A stretch of 64,000 bases of DNA from Micromonospora sp. FIMYZ51 (GTDB taxonomy: Bacteria > Actinomycetota > Actinomycetes > Mycobacteriales > Micromonosporaceae), in NCBI RefSeq assembly GCF_038246755.1, contig NZ_CP134706.1:2294001-2358000 (forward strand), read 5' to 3'. Shown here one piece after another: positions 16,889-26,787 of the stretch (positions within the stretch are counted from its first letter, which is position 1; each line of letters begins with the position of its first letter). The position numbers were made by a program, and so were the translations under genes. The notes beneath the pieces were generated by a model. The model was not told where the DNA came from. It worked only from the letters and a program-made list of their open reading frames with translations, and made no database searches.

Positions 16889-16901
16889 GTGACGGATCAG
16901 G

Positions 16902-17891
16902 TCAGGGGCGGTCGCCCTGGCCGTCGGTGTGCGGCAACCGCTGCGCCGGGATCACCCCGAGCCGACCGGCCTGGAAGTCCTCGAACGCCTGGATCAGCTC
17001 GTCCCGGGTGTTCATCACGAACGGGCCGTAGTGCGCCACCGGCTCCCGGATCGGCTGGCCACCCATGATGTAGAGGTCCAGGGCCGGCGTGCGGCTGTCC
17101 TGCCGGGCGTTGGCCCGCAACCGCAGGGCGTCGCCCGGACCGTGCACGGCGAGCTGGCCGGTGCGTACGCCGCGCCCGTTCGAGCCGACCGTGCCACGAC
17201 CACCAAGCACGTAGACCAGGGCGTTGAAGTCCGGCCGCCACGGCAGGTCGACCTGCGCACCGGGCTCGACCGTCACGTGCGCGACGGTGATCGGGGTGTG
17301 CGTGGAGCCCGGCCCCCGGTGCCCGGCGATCTCACCGGCGATCACCCGGATCAGCGCGCCGCCGTCCGGCGTGGTGAGCAGCGCCGCCTGGCTGCCCCGG
17401 ATGTCCTGGTACTTCGGCGGGCTCATCTTGGCCGCCTTGGGCAGGTTGACCCAGAGCTGGGTGCCGTGGAACAGGCCGCCGCTGACCACCAGGTGCTCCG
17501 GCGGGGCCTCGATGTGCAGCAGGCCGCTGCCGGCGGTCATCCATTGCGTGTCGCCGTTGGTGATGGTGCCGCCGCCACCGTGGGTGTCCTGGTGCTCGAA
17601 GATCCCGTCGATGATGTACGTGACGGTCTCGAAGCCCCGGTGCGGGTGCCAGCTGGTGCCCTTCGGCTCGCCCGGCGCGTAGTCCACCTCGCCCATCTGG
17701 TCGAGGTGGATGAACGGGTCGAGTTCGCTCGTCGGTACCCCGGCGAAGGCCCGGCGCACCGGGAAGCCCTCACCCTCGAAGCCGCTGGGCGCGGTGCTCA
17801 GCCGTCGGACCGGCCGGATGGTGGTGGTGGACTCGTCGAGTCGGGGCAGCCGGGGCAGGACGAGGACGTTGTCGACGGTGATGGCGGGCAT
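16902..17891 (-). CDS. Pirin family protein
   Basis: 329-aa bicupin. The N-terminal cupin has the metal-binding WHPHRGFETVTYIIDGIFEH with the conserved His residues and GDTQWMTAGSGLLHIEAPPE; the C-terminal cupin is weaker (VTVEPGAQVDLPWRPDFNAL). Pirins are iron proteins; some, like YhhW, act as quercetinases, and others as redox regulators. Start ATG 17891 has GGAGCCTCCG upstream. It follows the MarR regulator by 11 bases, so both are likely one transcript controlled by the MarR operator at 18424-18436. Confidence 0.92.
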   Translation of the reverse strand: MPAITVDNVLVLPRLPRLDESTTTIRPVRRLSTAPSGFEGEGFPVRRAFAGVPTSELDPFIHLDQMGEVDYAPGEPKGTSWHPHRGFETVTYIIDGIFEHQDTHGGGGTITNGDTQWMTAGSGLLHIEAPPEHLVVSGGLFHGTQLWVNLPKAAKMSPPKYQDIRGSQAALLTTPDGGALIRVIAGEIAGHRGPGSTHTPITVAHVTVEPGAQVDLPWRPDFNALVYVLGGRGTVGSNGRGVRTGQLAVHGPGDALRLRANARQDSRTPALDLYIMGGQPIREPVAHYGPFVMNTRDELIQAFEDFQAGRLGVIPAQRLPHTDGQGDRP

Positions 17892-17902
17892 CGGAGGCTC
17901 CT

Positions 17903-18403
17903 CTAGTGACTGTCGCTGAGGGCGGTGGGTGGGGCGGTGGCGGTGTTGCGGTCGGCGCCCTGTAGCCGCCGGCCGAGCCGGGTGAAGATCCGGTCCAGGC
18001 AGGCGACCTCGGCATCGTCGAGATCGTCCATCAGGTGGCTGCGCACCGAGTGCAGGTGATGTGGGGCGGCCTCGCGCAGGGCCAACAGCCCGGCGGCGGT
18101 GAGCACCGCCTCGCTGCCCCGACCGTCCTGCGGGCAGGGCTGCTTGGCGACCAGACCGCGTCGCTGCATCGACGAGATCTGGTAGGTCAGCCGGCTGGGG
18201 GAGAAGACCAGGCGACCGGCCAGCTCGCCCATCCGCAGCCGTTGCCCCGGCACCTCGGAGAGCAGGACCAGCACGTGGTAGTCGGCGAAGCTCAGCCCGC
18301 TGGCGACGCGCAGGTCGTCCTCCAGCCGGGTGAACAACCGCTGGCTGGCCTCGATGTAGGCCCGCCAGGCGGTTTGGCGGACGCTGCTCAGGCTCTCGGT
18401 CAT
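17903..18403 (-). CDS. MarR-family transcriptional regulator
   Basis: 166-aa winged-helix repressor. HTH region LRMGELAGRLVFSPSRLTYQ followed by ISSMQRRGLVAKQPCPQDGR with the Asp-x-Arg wing (DGRG). Long N- and C-terminal dimerisation helices. It heads the regulator-pirin pair and has a perfect 13-bp palindrome immediately upstream, so autoregulation and control of pirin in response to a redox or phenolic signal is likely. One cysteine (CPQDGR) near the wing might be redox-sensitive, and another (VACLDR) lies in the last helix. Confidence 0.92.
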   Translation of the reverse strand: MTESLSSVRQTAWRAYIEASQRLFTRLEDDLRVASGLSFADYHVLVLLSEVPGQRLRMGELAGRLVFSPSRLTYQISSMQRRGLVAKQPCPQDGRGSEAVLTAAGLLALREAAPHHLHSVRSHLMDDLDDAEVACLDRIFTRLGRRLQGADRNTATAPPTALSDSH

Positions 18404-18423
18404 GGGCCGAGAGTAGCACGGTA

Positions 18424-18436
18424 TTCAAAATTTGAA
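18424..18436. promoter_or_regulatory. Predicted MarR operator
   Basis: TTCAAAATTTGAA, a perfect 6-1-6 palindrome and a rare AT-rich patch in this genome, lies 21-33 bp upstream of the MarR start codon. Size and half-site type (TTCAAA/TTTGAA) fit MarR/OhrR-like operators. Confidence 0.8.
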
Positions 18437-18565
18437 CAACTGCTGCATGGTGCCGCCAGTTGCGCCGATGGCACGGAACTGAAACGGAAGTCGTAAAGCT
18501 TTGAAGGGTCCGCCCGCTCGGCGCGCCGCTGCCGGTAGCTGCGGGGCGCCGTGCCGGTCAGCGCT

Positions 18566-18611
18566 GGTCACTCTGCCGGTCAGCTGTCGGTCACTCTGCC
18601 GGTCAGCTGCG
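18566..18611. repeat. 23-bp tandem repeat
   Basis: Two copies of GGTCACTCTGCCGGTCAGCT plus three bases (18566-18588 and 18589-18611), preceded by a partial copy (GCCGGTCAGC at 18552). Located just past the 3' end of the general stress protein gene. Confidence 0.85.
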
Positions 18612-18634
18612 GCGGCGCGGCGAGCGGGGCGGGC

Positions 18635-19222
18635 TCAGCCCGCCGCCTGGGGCGTACGGCCACCCATCGGCGAGCGGCTCAGCAGCTGACGGGCCTGTTC
18701 GGCGAAGTCCGCCTCGACCGTGACCGCGTACTGGCTGGCGCGCAACGAGCTGGCGGAGGTGAAGTCGCGTTTCCCGCCGGTCATCGCGTGCGCCACGGCA
18801 CCGAACACGGCACCCCAGATCGCGCCGATGACCAGGCCGGCGAGGACCACCGCAAGCCAGTTTCCGACGGTGAAGATGCCGAACAGCAGCCCGATGAAGA
18901 GACCGAACCAGGCACCCGTACCGGCGCCGATCAGCGTCGCGCGGCCGGTGCTCATCCGGCCCAGCACGGTCTCCACCAGAGCCAGGTCGGTGCCGACGAT
19001 GGCGGTCCGTTCCACCGGGAACCGGTTGTCGGCCAGGTAGTCCACCACGCGCTGGGCGGACGGGTAGTCCGGGTACGTCCCGATCGTCACGGTCGGCGGC
19101 CCGGTCGACGGTCCGTGCCCGTCGGCGCCCGGCGCGGCGATTCGCCCGCCCGGCCCCGAGGGGAGTGTGCCCCCACCGGTCACTCCGGGCTGCCACGCCG
19201 AGGGATTCGACTGCCCACTCAT
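18635..19222 (-). CDS. General stress protein 17M-like (YflT domain) membrane protein
   Basis: 195-aa protein with a Gly/Pro-rich N-terminus, a YflT-type domain (TIGTYPDYPSAQRVVDYLAD then NRFPVERTAIVGTDL), two adjacent membrane helices rich in Gly (ATLIGAGTGAWFGLFIGLLF and GLVIGAIWGAVFGAVAHAMT), and a short C-terminal segment. In firmicutes such proteins belong to the SigB stress regulon; here control by the nearby SigF-like factor is only a possibility. Molecular function unknown. Confidence 0.8.
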   Translation of the reverse strand: MSGQSNPSAWQPGVTGGGTLPSGPGGRIAAPGADGHGPSTGPPTVTIGTYPDYPSAQRVVDYLADNRFPVERTAIVGTDLALVETVLGRMSTGRATLIGAGTGAWFGLFIGLLFGIFTVGNWLAVVLAGLVIGAIWGAVFGAVAHAMTGGKRDFTSASSLRASQYAVTVEADFAEQARQLLSRSPMGGRTPQAAG

Positions 19223-19331
19223 CTTCGCCCCCTCCCAGTCGCTCTACCCCGGCGTTCCCCGGGACCCTGGTGCGAAACGGCCCTGGACAGGGCGTCCGCG
19301 TCCCAGGATCCCGGGGGACGGGGGCAGCGAC

Positions 19332-20861
<1,530 letters not shown>

Positions 20862-20874
20862 CTACGATCGTCGG

Positions 20875-21834
20875 ATGGGTCCGGACCGGGCGGGTGTGGT
20901 GGTGGTCGGTGCTGGTATCGCCGGTGTGGCGTGTGCCGGGGAACTGCTGCGGGCCGGCGTACCGGTGGAGATCCGCGAGCGCGCCCGGGTGCCCGGCGGT
21001 CGGCTGGCCACGAAGCGCTTCGACGGTCGCCCCGCCGACCTGGGTGCCGCCTACCTGACCGTCAGCGACCCGGATTTCGCCGAGGTCGTACACGGCTGGC
21101 GAGACGCCGGATTGATCCGCGAGTGGACCGACACCTTCGTCGCGTACGGCGAAGGCGGCCGGCGCGAGGTCACCGGGACGATGCGCTGGGCCGCCCCGCG
21201 CGGCCTGCGTTCCCTGGTCGAGCAGCTGGCCCGCGACCTGCCGGTGGTGGTGGACCGGCTGGTGCTCGGCGTCGAGCCGGGGCCGGCGGTGCAGGGCCGG
21301 CCGTACGCCGCGGTCGTGCTGGCCATGCCCGGGCCGCAGGCCGCACTGCTGCTCGATCCGGCGCTCGCCGCCGCCACCGAGGCGGTCGCACGGCAGCGGT
21401 GGTCCCCGACGCTGGCGGCGGTGCTGCGCTTTCCGGCCCGACGCTGGGCGGAGTTCCGGGGTGCCTTCGTGAACGACCACCCGCTGCTCAGCACGGTCTG
21501 CGACGACGGAGACCGGCGGGGCGACGGCGCCCCCGTCCTGGTCGCGCACACCACGCCGGAGTTCGCCGCCGGACATCTCGCCCAACCCACCGCCGCCGCA
21601 CCGGCCATCGAAGCGGCGGTCCGTGACCTGTTCGCCCTGCCCGACCCGGCGGTGCACGTGCACATGCACCGCTGGACCTACGCCAAGCCCGTCGGCAGCG
21701 GCGCCGGCCCGGGCTTCCACCTCGATGACGACGGGATCGGGCTGGCCGGGGACGCGTTCGGCGCACCCCGGGTGCAGACCGCCTGGCGCTCCGGCCGGGA
21801 CCTCGGGCGCGCCCTGGTCCGCCGCCTGACCTGA
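20875..21834 (+). CDS. FAD/NAD(P)-dependent oxidoreductase, renalase-like
   Basis: 319-aa flavoprotein. N-terminal dinucleotide-binding motif VVVVGAGIAGVACAGELL, then RARVPGGRLATKRFDGR and DLGAAYLTVSDPDF as in bacterial renalase-type oxidases; the FAD-closing motif is near the C-terminus (GLAGDAFGAPRVQTAWRSG). Bacterial renalases oxidise mis-reduced dihydro-NAD(P) isomers; other amine oxidases look similar, so the substrate is uncertain. ATG 20875 was chosen because it lies 7 residues before the glycine-rich strand. Confidence 0.82.
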   Translation: MGPDRAGVVVVGAGIAGVACAGELLRAGVPVEIRERARVPGGRLATKRFDGRPADLGAAYLTVSDPDFAEVVHGWRDAGLIREWTDTFVAYGEGGRREVTGTMRWAAPRGLRSLVEQLARDLPVVVDRLVLGVEPGPAVQGRPYAAVVLAMPGPQAALLLDPALAAATEAVARQRWSPTLAAVLRFPARRWAEFRGAFVNDHPLLSTVCDDGDRRGDGAPVLVAHTTPEFAAGHLAQPTAAAPAIEAAVRDLFALPDPAVHVHMHRWTYAKPVGSGAGPGFHLDDDGIGLAGDAFGAPRVQTAWRSGRDLGRALVRRLT

Positions 21835-21890
21835 CGCCGGCATTCGTTACGGCCGGGGCCAGCCGACGCCGGCACCCGTTACTCCCGGGG
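21833..21890. repeat. 32-bp-period repeat spanning two convergent gene ends
   Basis: Two 26-base copies (21833-21858 and 21865-21890), each GACGCCGGCA, two variable bases, CGTTAC, then a G/C-rich end. The second copy contains the last codons and the TAA stop of the SpoIIE gene (minus strand); the first repeats a TAA downstream of it. Confidence 0.8.
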
Positions 21891-24005
21891 AAGCAGAATC
21901 TCGAACCAGACCGTCGAACCCCGCACGGTGGGATCGGTGCCCCAGGCGTCGCTCAGCTCCTCGATCAGGCCCAGCCCGCGACCGCGACTGCTCAGCGTGT
22001 CGGTGTGGGCCCGGGTGACCGTGCCCCGTGAACCGGAGTCGGCGACCGAGACGAGCAGGCGTTCGGGACTGAGGTCGATCTCCACCCGGGCCGCCGTACC
22101 GGCGTGCAGCAGGGCGTTTGTGGTCAGCTCGCTCGTGCACAGCACCGCCGCGCCGATCACCGACTCGGCCACCCCCCACCGGTTGAGCTGGTCGGTCATC
22201 CAGTGCCGGACCCGGCTCGGCGCGGTCGGCTCGGCCGGTACCTCCATCCGGGCCGACCGGCTGGGCCGCAGCGCGTACTCGACGGCCAGCACGGCCACGT
22301 CGTCCTCGGTCGCCCCGGGCACCGCGGCGGTGGCCGTGGCGCACAACGCCCGGGGGTCGCCGCTGTGCGCGTTCGCCACCGACTCCGCCAGCCGGGCCAG
22401 GCCGTGCGACAGGCTCTGCCGCCGCCGTTCCACCACACCGTCACTGAACAGCAGCAACGTGTCGCCGGGCGTGAACGCCACGGTACGGGTCCGGGGACGA
22501 CAGCCGACCCCGAGCGGTGCGCCGGGCGCCACGTCGAGGTACTCGGCGCTCGGCGGGCCGGACGGTGGGCAGCGCCGCAGCAGCGCCGCCGGGTGGCCGG
22601 CACTGGCCAGGGTGAGCTGCTCCCGGTCGACGTCGATGACGCCGAACACCACGGTGACGAAGAGTTCGTACGTGCCGGCCTCGGCACCCAGGCTGCCCAC
22701 CAGCCGGTCGAGCCCGGCGAGGACCTGGTCGGGGCGGGGGTCGTTGAGCGCCAACGCCCGCAACGCGGCGCGTACCTGGCCCATCCGGGCGGCGGCCTGC
22801 ACGTCGTGCCCGGCGACGTCGCCGAGCACCACCCCCAGGTGGCCGGTGGGCAGCACGAAGGCGTCGTAGAAGTCGCCGCCCGCGGCGTTGCCGTCGACGC
22901 CCGGGTCGTACCGCGCCGCGACCCGCAGCCGGGGCAGCACCGGCAGGTTCTCCGGCAGCATGCTGCGCTGCAACAGTTGGGCCGTACCGTGCTGGGTCTC
23001 GAAGCGGCGGGCCCGCTCGGTGGCCTGCCCGATCAGCTCCGCCGACGCGGCCAGCAGTGCCCGCTCCGGCGCCGACCAGGTGTGCGCGGTGCGGTAGCCG
23101 ACGGTCAGGCCGCCCCGGACCACGGACGCCCGCAGCGGCACCGAGGCGAGCGCCCGGACCTTCTGGTCGTGCCGGTCGGCGGCGATCTCCCGCAGCGGCT
23201 GGCCGTCCTCCACGAAGATGGCCCGTCCGCTGCGGGCGCTCACCACCGCCGGGGCCGACCAGTCCGCCGCACCGCGCCGCCACAGCGGGGGAAGCCGCTC
23301 GTCGGCCTCGTCCACCAGCTCGCCCCGGACCCGCCGGACCATTCGCCAGCCACCGCCACCACCCTCGTCCACGGCGAGCGAGACCCGGTCGGCGTCGAAC
23401 GAGGTGAGCGCGTAGCGCAGCGCGACCCGCGCCACGTCGTCAAGGGTGAGGGTGCCGGAGAGCGCTGCGGCCAGGTCGCTGAGCCCCTGCAACTGCCGGG
23501 TGGCCGGGTTGGTCTCGGCGACCACGGAGAGTACGCCGGCGATCCGGCCCCGGCTGTCCCGGATGGCGGAGCAGGCCCGGATGTAGACGGCCTGATCGAG
23601 GTCGCCGACGTCCCGGCGCAGCGGAAGCGGAACCGCGCGATCCAGAAAGGGCTTGCCCGTGTGATACGTGTGCTCGACGACGTCACCGACCCCCGGGATG
23701 CGCCACACCTCCGCGAAGCCCTCGGCGGCGGGCCGCCCGAGGGCCTGCGGATGCTTGTCGCCGATCAGCTCCGCGTACGCGTCGTTGTAGAGCAGCAGCA
23801 GATCGTCGCCGAGATGCAGGGCCATCGGGGCGGGCGAGGCGAGCACGATCTCGACTGCGGCGCGGACGGTGACGTCCCAGTCCTCGGGCGGGCCGAGCGC
23901 CGTGCCGGCCCAGGGGTGCCGGTCGACGACGGTCGTGGCGTCCGAGACCGACTCGCCCGGCACGGGGCCTGCTGGCGTGGGGACTCGCCCGACCGTTCCT
24001 GGCAT
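21879..24005 (-). CDS. PAS-GAF-SpoIIE phosphatase with C-terminal HATPase_c (RsbU/W fusion type)
   Basis: 708-aa soluble sensor regulator. PAS-like domain about 40-150 (LLLLYNDAYAELIGDKHPQA), GAF about 190-340, SpoIIE/PP2C-type phosphatase about 360-560 (DFYDAFVLPTGHLGVVLGDV, HDVQAA, LLLFSDGVVERR, DDVAVLAVEY), and an anti-sigma-type histidine-kinase-like ATPase about 580-705 (LTTNALLHA N-box, VSVADSG, GRGLGLIEELSDAWG). Such proteins combine the phosphatase and kinase arms of partner switching and act on anti-sigma-factor antagonists. This links it to the SigF-type factor at 14.6 kb, though no STAS antagonist is present in the window. Confidence 0.93.
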   Translation of the reverse strand: MPGTVGRVPTPAGPVPGESVSDATTVVDRHPWAGTALGPPEDWDVTVRAAVEIVLASPAPMALHLGDDLLLLYNDAYAELIGDKHPQALGRPAAEGFAEVWRIPGVGDVVEHTYHTGKPFLDRAVPLPLRRDVGDLDQAVYIRACSAIRDSRGRIAGVLSVVAETNPATRQLQGLSDLAAALSGTLTLDDVARVALRYALTSFDADRVSLAVDEGGGGGWRMVRRVRGELVDEADERLPPLWRRGAADWSAPAVVSARSGRAIFVEDGQPLREIAADRHDQKVRALASVPLRASVVRGGLTVGYRTAHTWSAPERALLAASAELIGQATERARRFETQHGTAQLLQRSMLPENLPVLPRLRVAARYDPGVDGNAAGGDFYDAFVLPTGHLGVVLGDVAGHDVQAAARMGQVRAALRALALNDPRPDQVLAGLDRLVGSLGAEAGTYELFVTVVFGVIDVDREQLTLASAGHPAALLRRCPPSGPPSAEYLDVAPGAPLGVGCRPRTRTVAFTPGDTLLLFSDGVVERRRQSLSHGLARLAESVANAHSGDPRALCATATAAVPGATEDDVAVLAVEYALRPSRSARMEVPAEPTAPSRVRHWMTDQLNRWGVAESVIGAAVLCTSELTTNALLHAGTAARVEIDLSPERLLVSVADSGSRGTVTRAHTDTLSSRGRGLGLIEELSDAWGTDPTVRGSTVWFEILLPRE

Positions 24006-24195
24006 GACCGCAGCCTAACCCGACCCGTTCAACCGGCGTTTACGATCATGTTCCGATCCGCCGAGGTCGGGACAAAAGGCCAGGTCAGGGTGGTTCTGTT
24101 GCGGCCTGTCCGAGAAAAAGTAGGGGACCGGCGCGGCGTGCCGTCCCGGCGTTGGGGTAAGCGCGCGGGGCAAACCATGCGACAGGAGGGACATC

Positions 24196-25038
24196 ATGCC
24201 GGAGACCCTTGCGGCCAGGCAGGTCGACATCGGTACCGCCGTGGCCGACATGTGGCGCTCGGTGCTGCTGTTCGTGCCGAGGGCCATCGCGTTCATCGCG
24301 ATCCTGGTGATCGGGTGGCTCATCGCCAGAGCCGTGCTCAAAATCGTCGACACCGTCCTGGAACGGGTGGGGTTCGACCGGGCGGTCGAACGGGGCGGCA
24401 TCAAGCGGGCGCTGGAACGGACCAAGTACGACGCCAGTGACATCCTGGCGAAGCTGGCGTACTACGCCGTGCTGCTGTTCACGCTGCAGTTCGCCTTCGG
24501 GGTCTGGGGCCCCAACGCCATCAGCAACCTGATCGCGGGCGTGGTGGCCTGGCTGCCGCGAGCCTTCGTCGCGATCGTCATCGTGGTGATCGCCTTCGCG
24601 ATCGCCAACGCGGTGCGGGACCTCGTCAGCGGGGCGCTGGGCGGCCTGTCGTACGGCAAGGTGCTTGCCGACCTGACGGCGTTCTTCATCATCGCGCTTG
24701 GCGTGATCGCCGCGCTGAACCAGGTGGGCATCGCCACCACCGTGACCACACCCGTGCTTGTCGCGGTGCTCGCCACGGTGGCCGGCATCCTGATCGTCGG
24801 GGTCGGTGGTGGTCTGGTCCGGCCGATGCAGAACCGCTGGGAGGGCTGGCTCCATCGGATCGCCGAGGAGTCGCGCGCGGTCCGGGAACAGCAGCAGGGT
24901 GCCGCGGCCGGCCGCAGCGACATGCAACGGCAGATGGCCGACCGGGCGGGCGCCGAACCCGGCCGGGAGATGGCCGGCGGGCGGGGCACCTACCAGTCCG
25001 GAAACATGGGCGACCAGCCCCAGCAGTACCGGCAGTGA
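24196..25038 (+). CDS. Membrane protein with MscS-type TM helices (CmpX-like)
   Basis: 280-aa protein with four to five transmembrane helices (about 22-45, 88-106, 113-140, 158-178, 183-203) carrying the conserved TM_helix repeat (LFVPRAIAFIAILVIGWLIA and VVAWLPRAFVAIVIVVIAFA), the pattern found in CmpX and other mechanosensitive-channel relatives that lack the MscS beta domain. The C-terminal 70 residues are hydrophilic, Gln/Gly/Arg-rich and probably disordered. A good GACAGGAGG ribosome site precedes ATG 24196. Ion-channel activity is possible but unproven. Confidence 0.8.
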   Translation: MPETLAARQVDIGTAVADMWRSVLLFVPRAIAFIAILVIGWLIARAVLKIVDTVLERVGFDRAVERGGIKRALERTKYDASDILAKLAYYAVLLFTLQFAFGVWGPNAISNLIAGVVAWLPRAFVAIVIVVIAFAIANAVRDLVSGALGGLSYGKVLADLTAFFIIALGVIAALNQVGIATTVTTPVLVAVLATVAGILIVGVGGGLVRPMQNRWEGWLHRIAEESRAVREQQQGAAAGRSDMQRQMADRAGAEPGREMAGGRGTYQSGNMGDQPQQYRQ

Positions 25039-25107
25039 CGGGCCTGATCAGGTCCGCGCGACCCGGGACGGGTGTCCGCCGTTTGGCGGGCGCCCGTCCG
25101 TCGTCAC

Positions 25108-25173
25108 GGAACCGGCGGCTGCGGCGTCGGCGTGCCTCAGGGAACCGGCGGCTGCGGCGTCGGCGTGTCCAGG
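25108..25173. repeat. 33-bp tandem duplication spanning a stop codon
   Basis: Two nearly identical 33-base units (25108-25140, 25141-25173), beginning GGAACCGGCGGCTGCGGCGT. On the minus strand each unit encodes TPTPQPPVP followed by TGA, so the last 10 codons and stop of the DUF6401-like gene are repeated in frame. Confidence 0.9.
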
Positions 25174-25511
25174 CTGGCGCTCAGCGCGCAGACCGCGAGC
25201 AGGCGCACCAGCACCCAGTCCGCCTCCGGCCAGTACACCGGGTCGGTGGGCGGCTGCCAGCCGTGTTCCTCGGCGACCGACCGGATTCCCTCGGCGTAAC
25301 CGGCGAGCGTCGCGGCGGTCAGCGGCCGTCGGTCGCCGTGCAGGCTCTCCCGTACCGCGGCGGCGTGCTGATCGACAGCCGCGCGTAGGCCGGGCAGGTG
25401 GCTGGCGGCGGCGAGCCCGTCGAGGCCCACCGCGTTGGTGAGTGCCACCAGGGTGGACCGCGTCGAGTCGACGGCGGTGGGGGCGGAAACCCGGTTCGAC
25501 GGCACGCGCAT
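25137..25511 (-). CDS. DUF6401-like small protein
   Basis: 124-aa acidic alpha-helical protein. The core HLPGLRAAVDQHAAAVRESL, LAGYAEGIRSVAEEHGW and ADWVLVRLLAVCAL fits the DUF6401 family seen in Micromonosporaceae and sometimes near natural product genes; function unknown. The C-terminus is a short Thr/Pro/Gln tail duplicated in the DNA just beyond the stop. Convergent with the preceding membrane protein. No biosynthetic cluster is visible here. Confidence 0.65.
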   Translation of the reverse strand: MRVPSNRVSAPTAVDSTRSTLVALTNAVGLDGLAAASHLPGLRAAVDQHAAAVRESLHGDRRPLTAATLAGYAEGIRSVAEEHGWQPPTDPVYWPEADWVLVRLLAVCALSASLDTPTPQPPVP

Positions 25512-25672
25512 GGGGAACGAATGTATCCAACCCGTACCGGCCGTGCCCTCGGCCGCTCGGCTGGTGCGGGCGGTACGCCGGTCGCCGGTTGACTGACCGG
25601 CGGGATCGAGCCGGCATGGACCGGACAGCAGAACGGGACGAACTGCAACATGGCCGGCATTGGGAGGTACCC

Positions 25673-26116
25673 ATGGACCCGTCCACCGACGGACCGGACG
25701 AGCGGCACCGGCGGCCCGCCGGAGTGAGCGACGACACGGTGGCGGCGCTGGGCAAACTCAGCGAGGCCCTGGAGTGTGTCGAGCGGGCGCGCGGCCATCT
25801 CTACTCGCTGCACCAGCTCATCGGGCACGCCGACCTCATGCTCGACGACGCGGTACGGATGTTCCGCGACGCCGGACACCCGGTGATCGCCGACCGGATC
25901 GCCGACGAGCTGATCGGGCGCAACGTCATCGCCGGCCGGTGGACGTTCCAGATCGTCGAGGACTTCGACGACGGCTACCACGCGCTCTTCCGCGACGTGG
26001 ACCGGGCGGCCCGCGAGCAGTTGGTGGGCGGCCGGCGGCACCTCTACGAGGCGGAGATGAAGGAACGCCGCCGGACCCGGGGCCGGCCCGGTCACGAGGC
26101 GCGCCCGGGTGAGTAA
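25673..26116 (+). CDS. Conserved actinobacterial hypothetical protein
   Basis: 147-aa soluble protein with no signal or membrane segment. The N-terminus (to about residue 22) is polar; the rest is helical, with ALGKLSEALECVERARGHLY, a LMLDDAVRMFRDAGHPVIAD segment and a motif GRWTFQIVEDFDDGYHALFR that I have the impression recurs in unnamed actinobacterial proteins. ATG 25673 has GGGAGG 6 bases upstream. I cannot assign a function. Confidence 0.75.
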   Translation: MDPSTDGPDERHRRPAGVSDDTVAALGKLSEALECVERARGHLYSLHQLIGHADLMLDDAVRMFRDAGHPVIADRIADELIGRNVIAGRWTFQIVEDFDDGYHALFRDVDRAAREQLVGGRRHLYEAEMKERRRTRGRPGHEARPGE

Positions 26117-26154
26117 CCCCGGACGCCGGCGCGGACCCGGCTGGCCGGTAGCTG

Positions 26155-26370
26155 TCAGTCGGCGGAGGACGTGCCGGCGGCCGGGCGGCGGCGAGCGGCG
26201 TCGTCGGCGATGATCACGGTCGCCACCATCAGGGCGACGCAGAGGCTGAACAGCCAGGAACTGTCCGAGACCAGCTTGGCGGAGACGGGGGCCTGCACGG
26301 CGGCGAGAAGGAAGCCGAGCCATGCCAGGCGACGCTGGCGCGTGGTGAGGTAGCCGGAGCCCTGATGCAT
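26155..26370 (-). CDS. Small two-helix membrane protein
   Basis: 71-aa protein starting at ATG 26370 (MHQGSGYLTTRQRRLAWLG). Two hydrophobic helices (LAWLGFLLAAVQAPVSA and WLFSLCVALMVATVIIA) flank a short polar loop, with an Arg/Ala C-terminus. The start is favoured because the longer frame is unusually basic and has no good ribosome site. Unknown function. Confidence 0.6.
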   Translation of the reverse strand: MHQGSGYLTTRQRRLAWLGFLLAAVQAPVSAKLVSDSSWLFSLCVALMVATVIIADDAARRRPAAGTSSAD

Positions 26371-26523
26371 TCCGAAAGTCTTGCGCGGGACGCCGCGATT
26401 GCCGTCAGCCGAACGGCCGATTCTGGCCGACCTGTCCGCAACGTCACCCATTCGGCCCACTGTCACCGCTGCTGCCCGGATGAACGCCGCACGGTGAGCT
26501 GCGGACCGGGCCACCGCTGCCGG

Positions 26524-26781
26524 TCAGAGGTTGTCCGGGCCGGTGCGACCGGTGGTGGAGGGGCGGTACGCGCGGTCCGGGTCGGTGGGCTCGCGACCGC
26601 TGCCCGGGATCTCGGCGCCGCGGTCGACCGGCTCGGGGCCGTGCCCGAAGGCGGCCTCCTCACCGGCGTCGTTGGCGGTCACGTCGTCGGCCTGCCCGTC
26701 GAGCGACGACCGGGCGACGGCCCGATCCAGTTCCTTCGCCGACAGCCGATCCTCGTTACGCCACACCCTGTCCTCGCTCAT
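26524..26781 (-). CDS. Hypothetical 85-aa hydrophilic protein
   Basis: Highly charged, probably disordered 85-aa product (MSEDRVWRNEDRLSAKELDR then long Gly/Pro/Asp-rich tail). AGGG precedes the ATG at 26781. No family recognised; it may be a small actinomycete-specific protein. The codon use has strong GC3 bias, supporting coding, but this remains a modest call. Confidence 0.5.
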   Translation of the reverse strand: MSEDRVWRNEDRLSAKELDRAVARSSLDGQADDVTANDAGEEAAFGHGPEPVDRGAEIPGSGREPTDPDRAYRPSTTGRTGPDNL

Positions 26782-26787
26782 GCCCTA

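Noticed and set aside
24196..25038. A full MscS channel
   Set aside because: It lacks the MscS beta and C-terminal domains; only the TM_helix repeats are seen, so it is left as a CmpX-like protein. The true MscS-type gene is at 54.25 kb.
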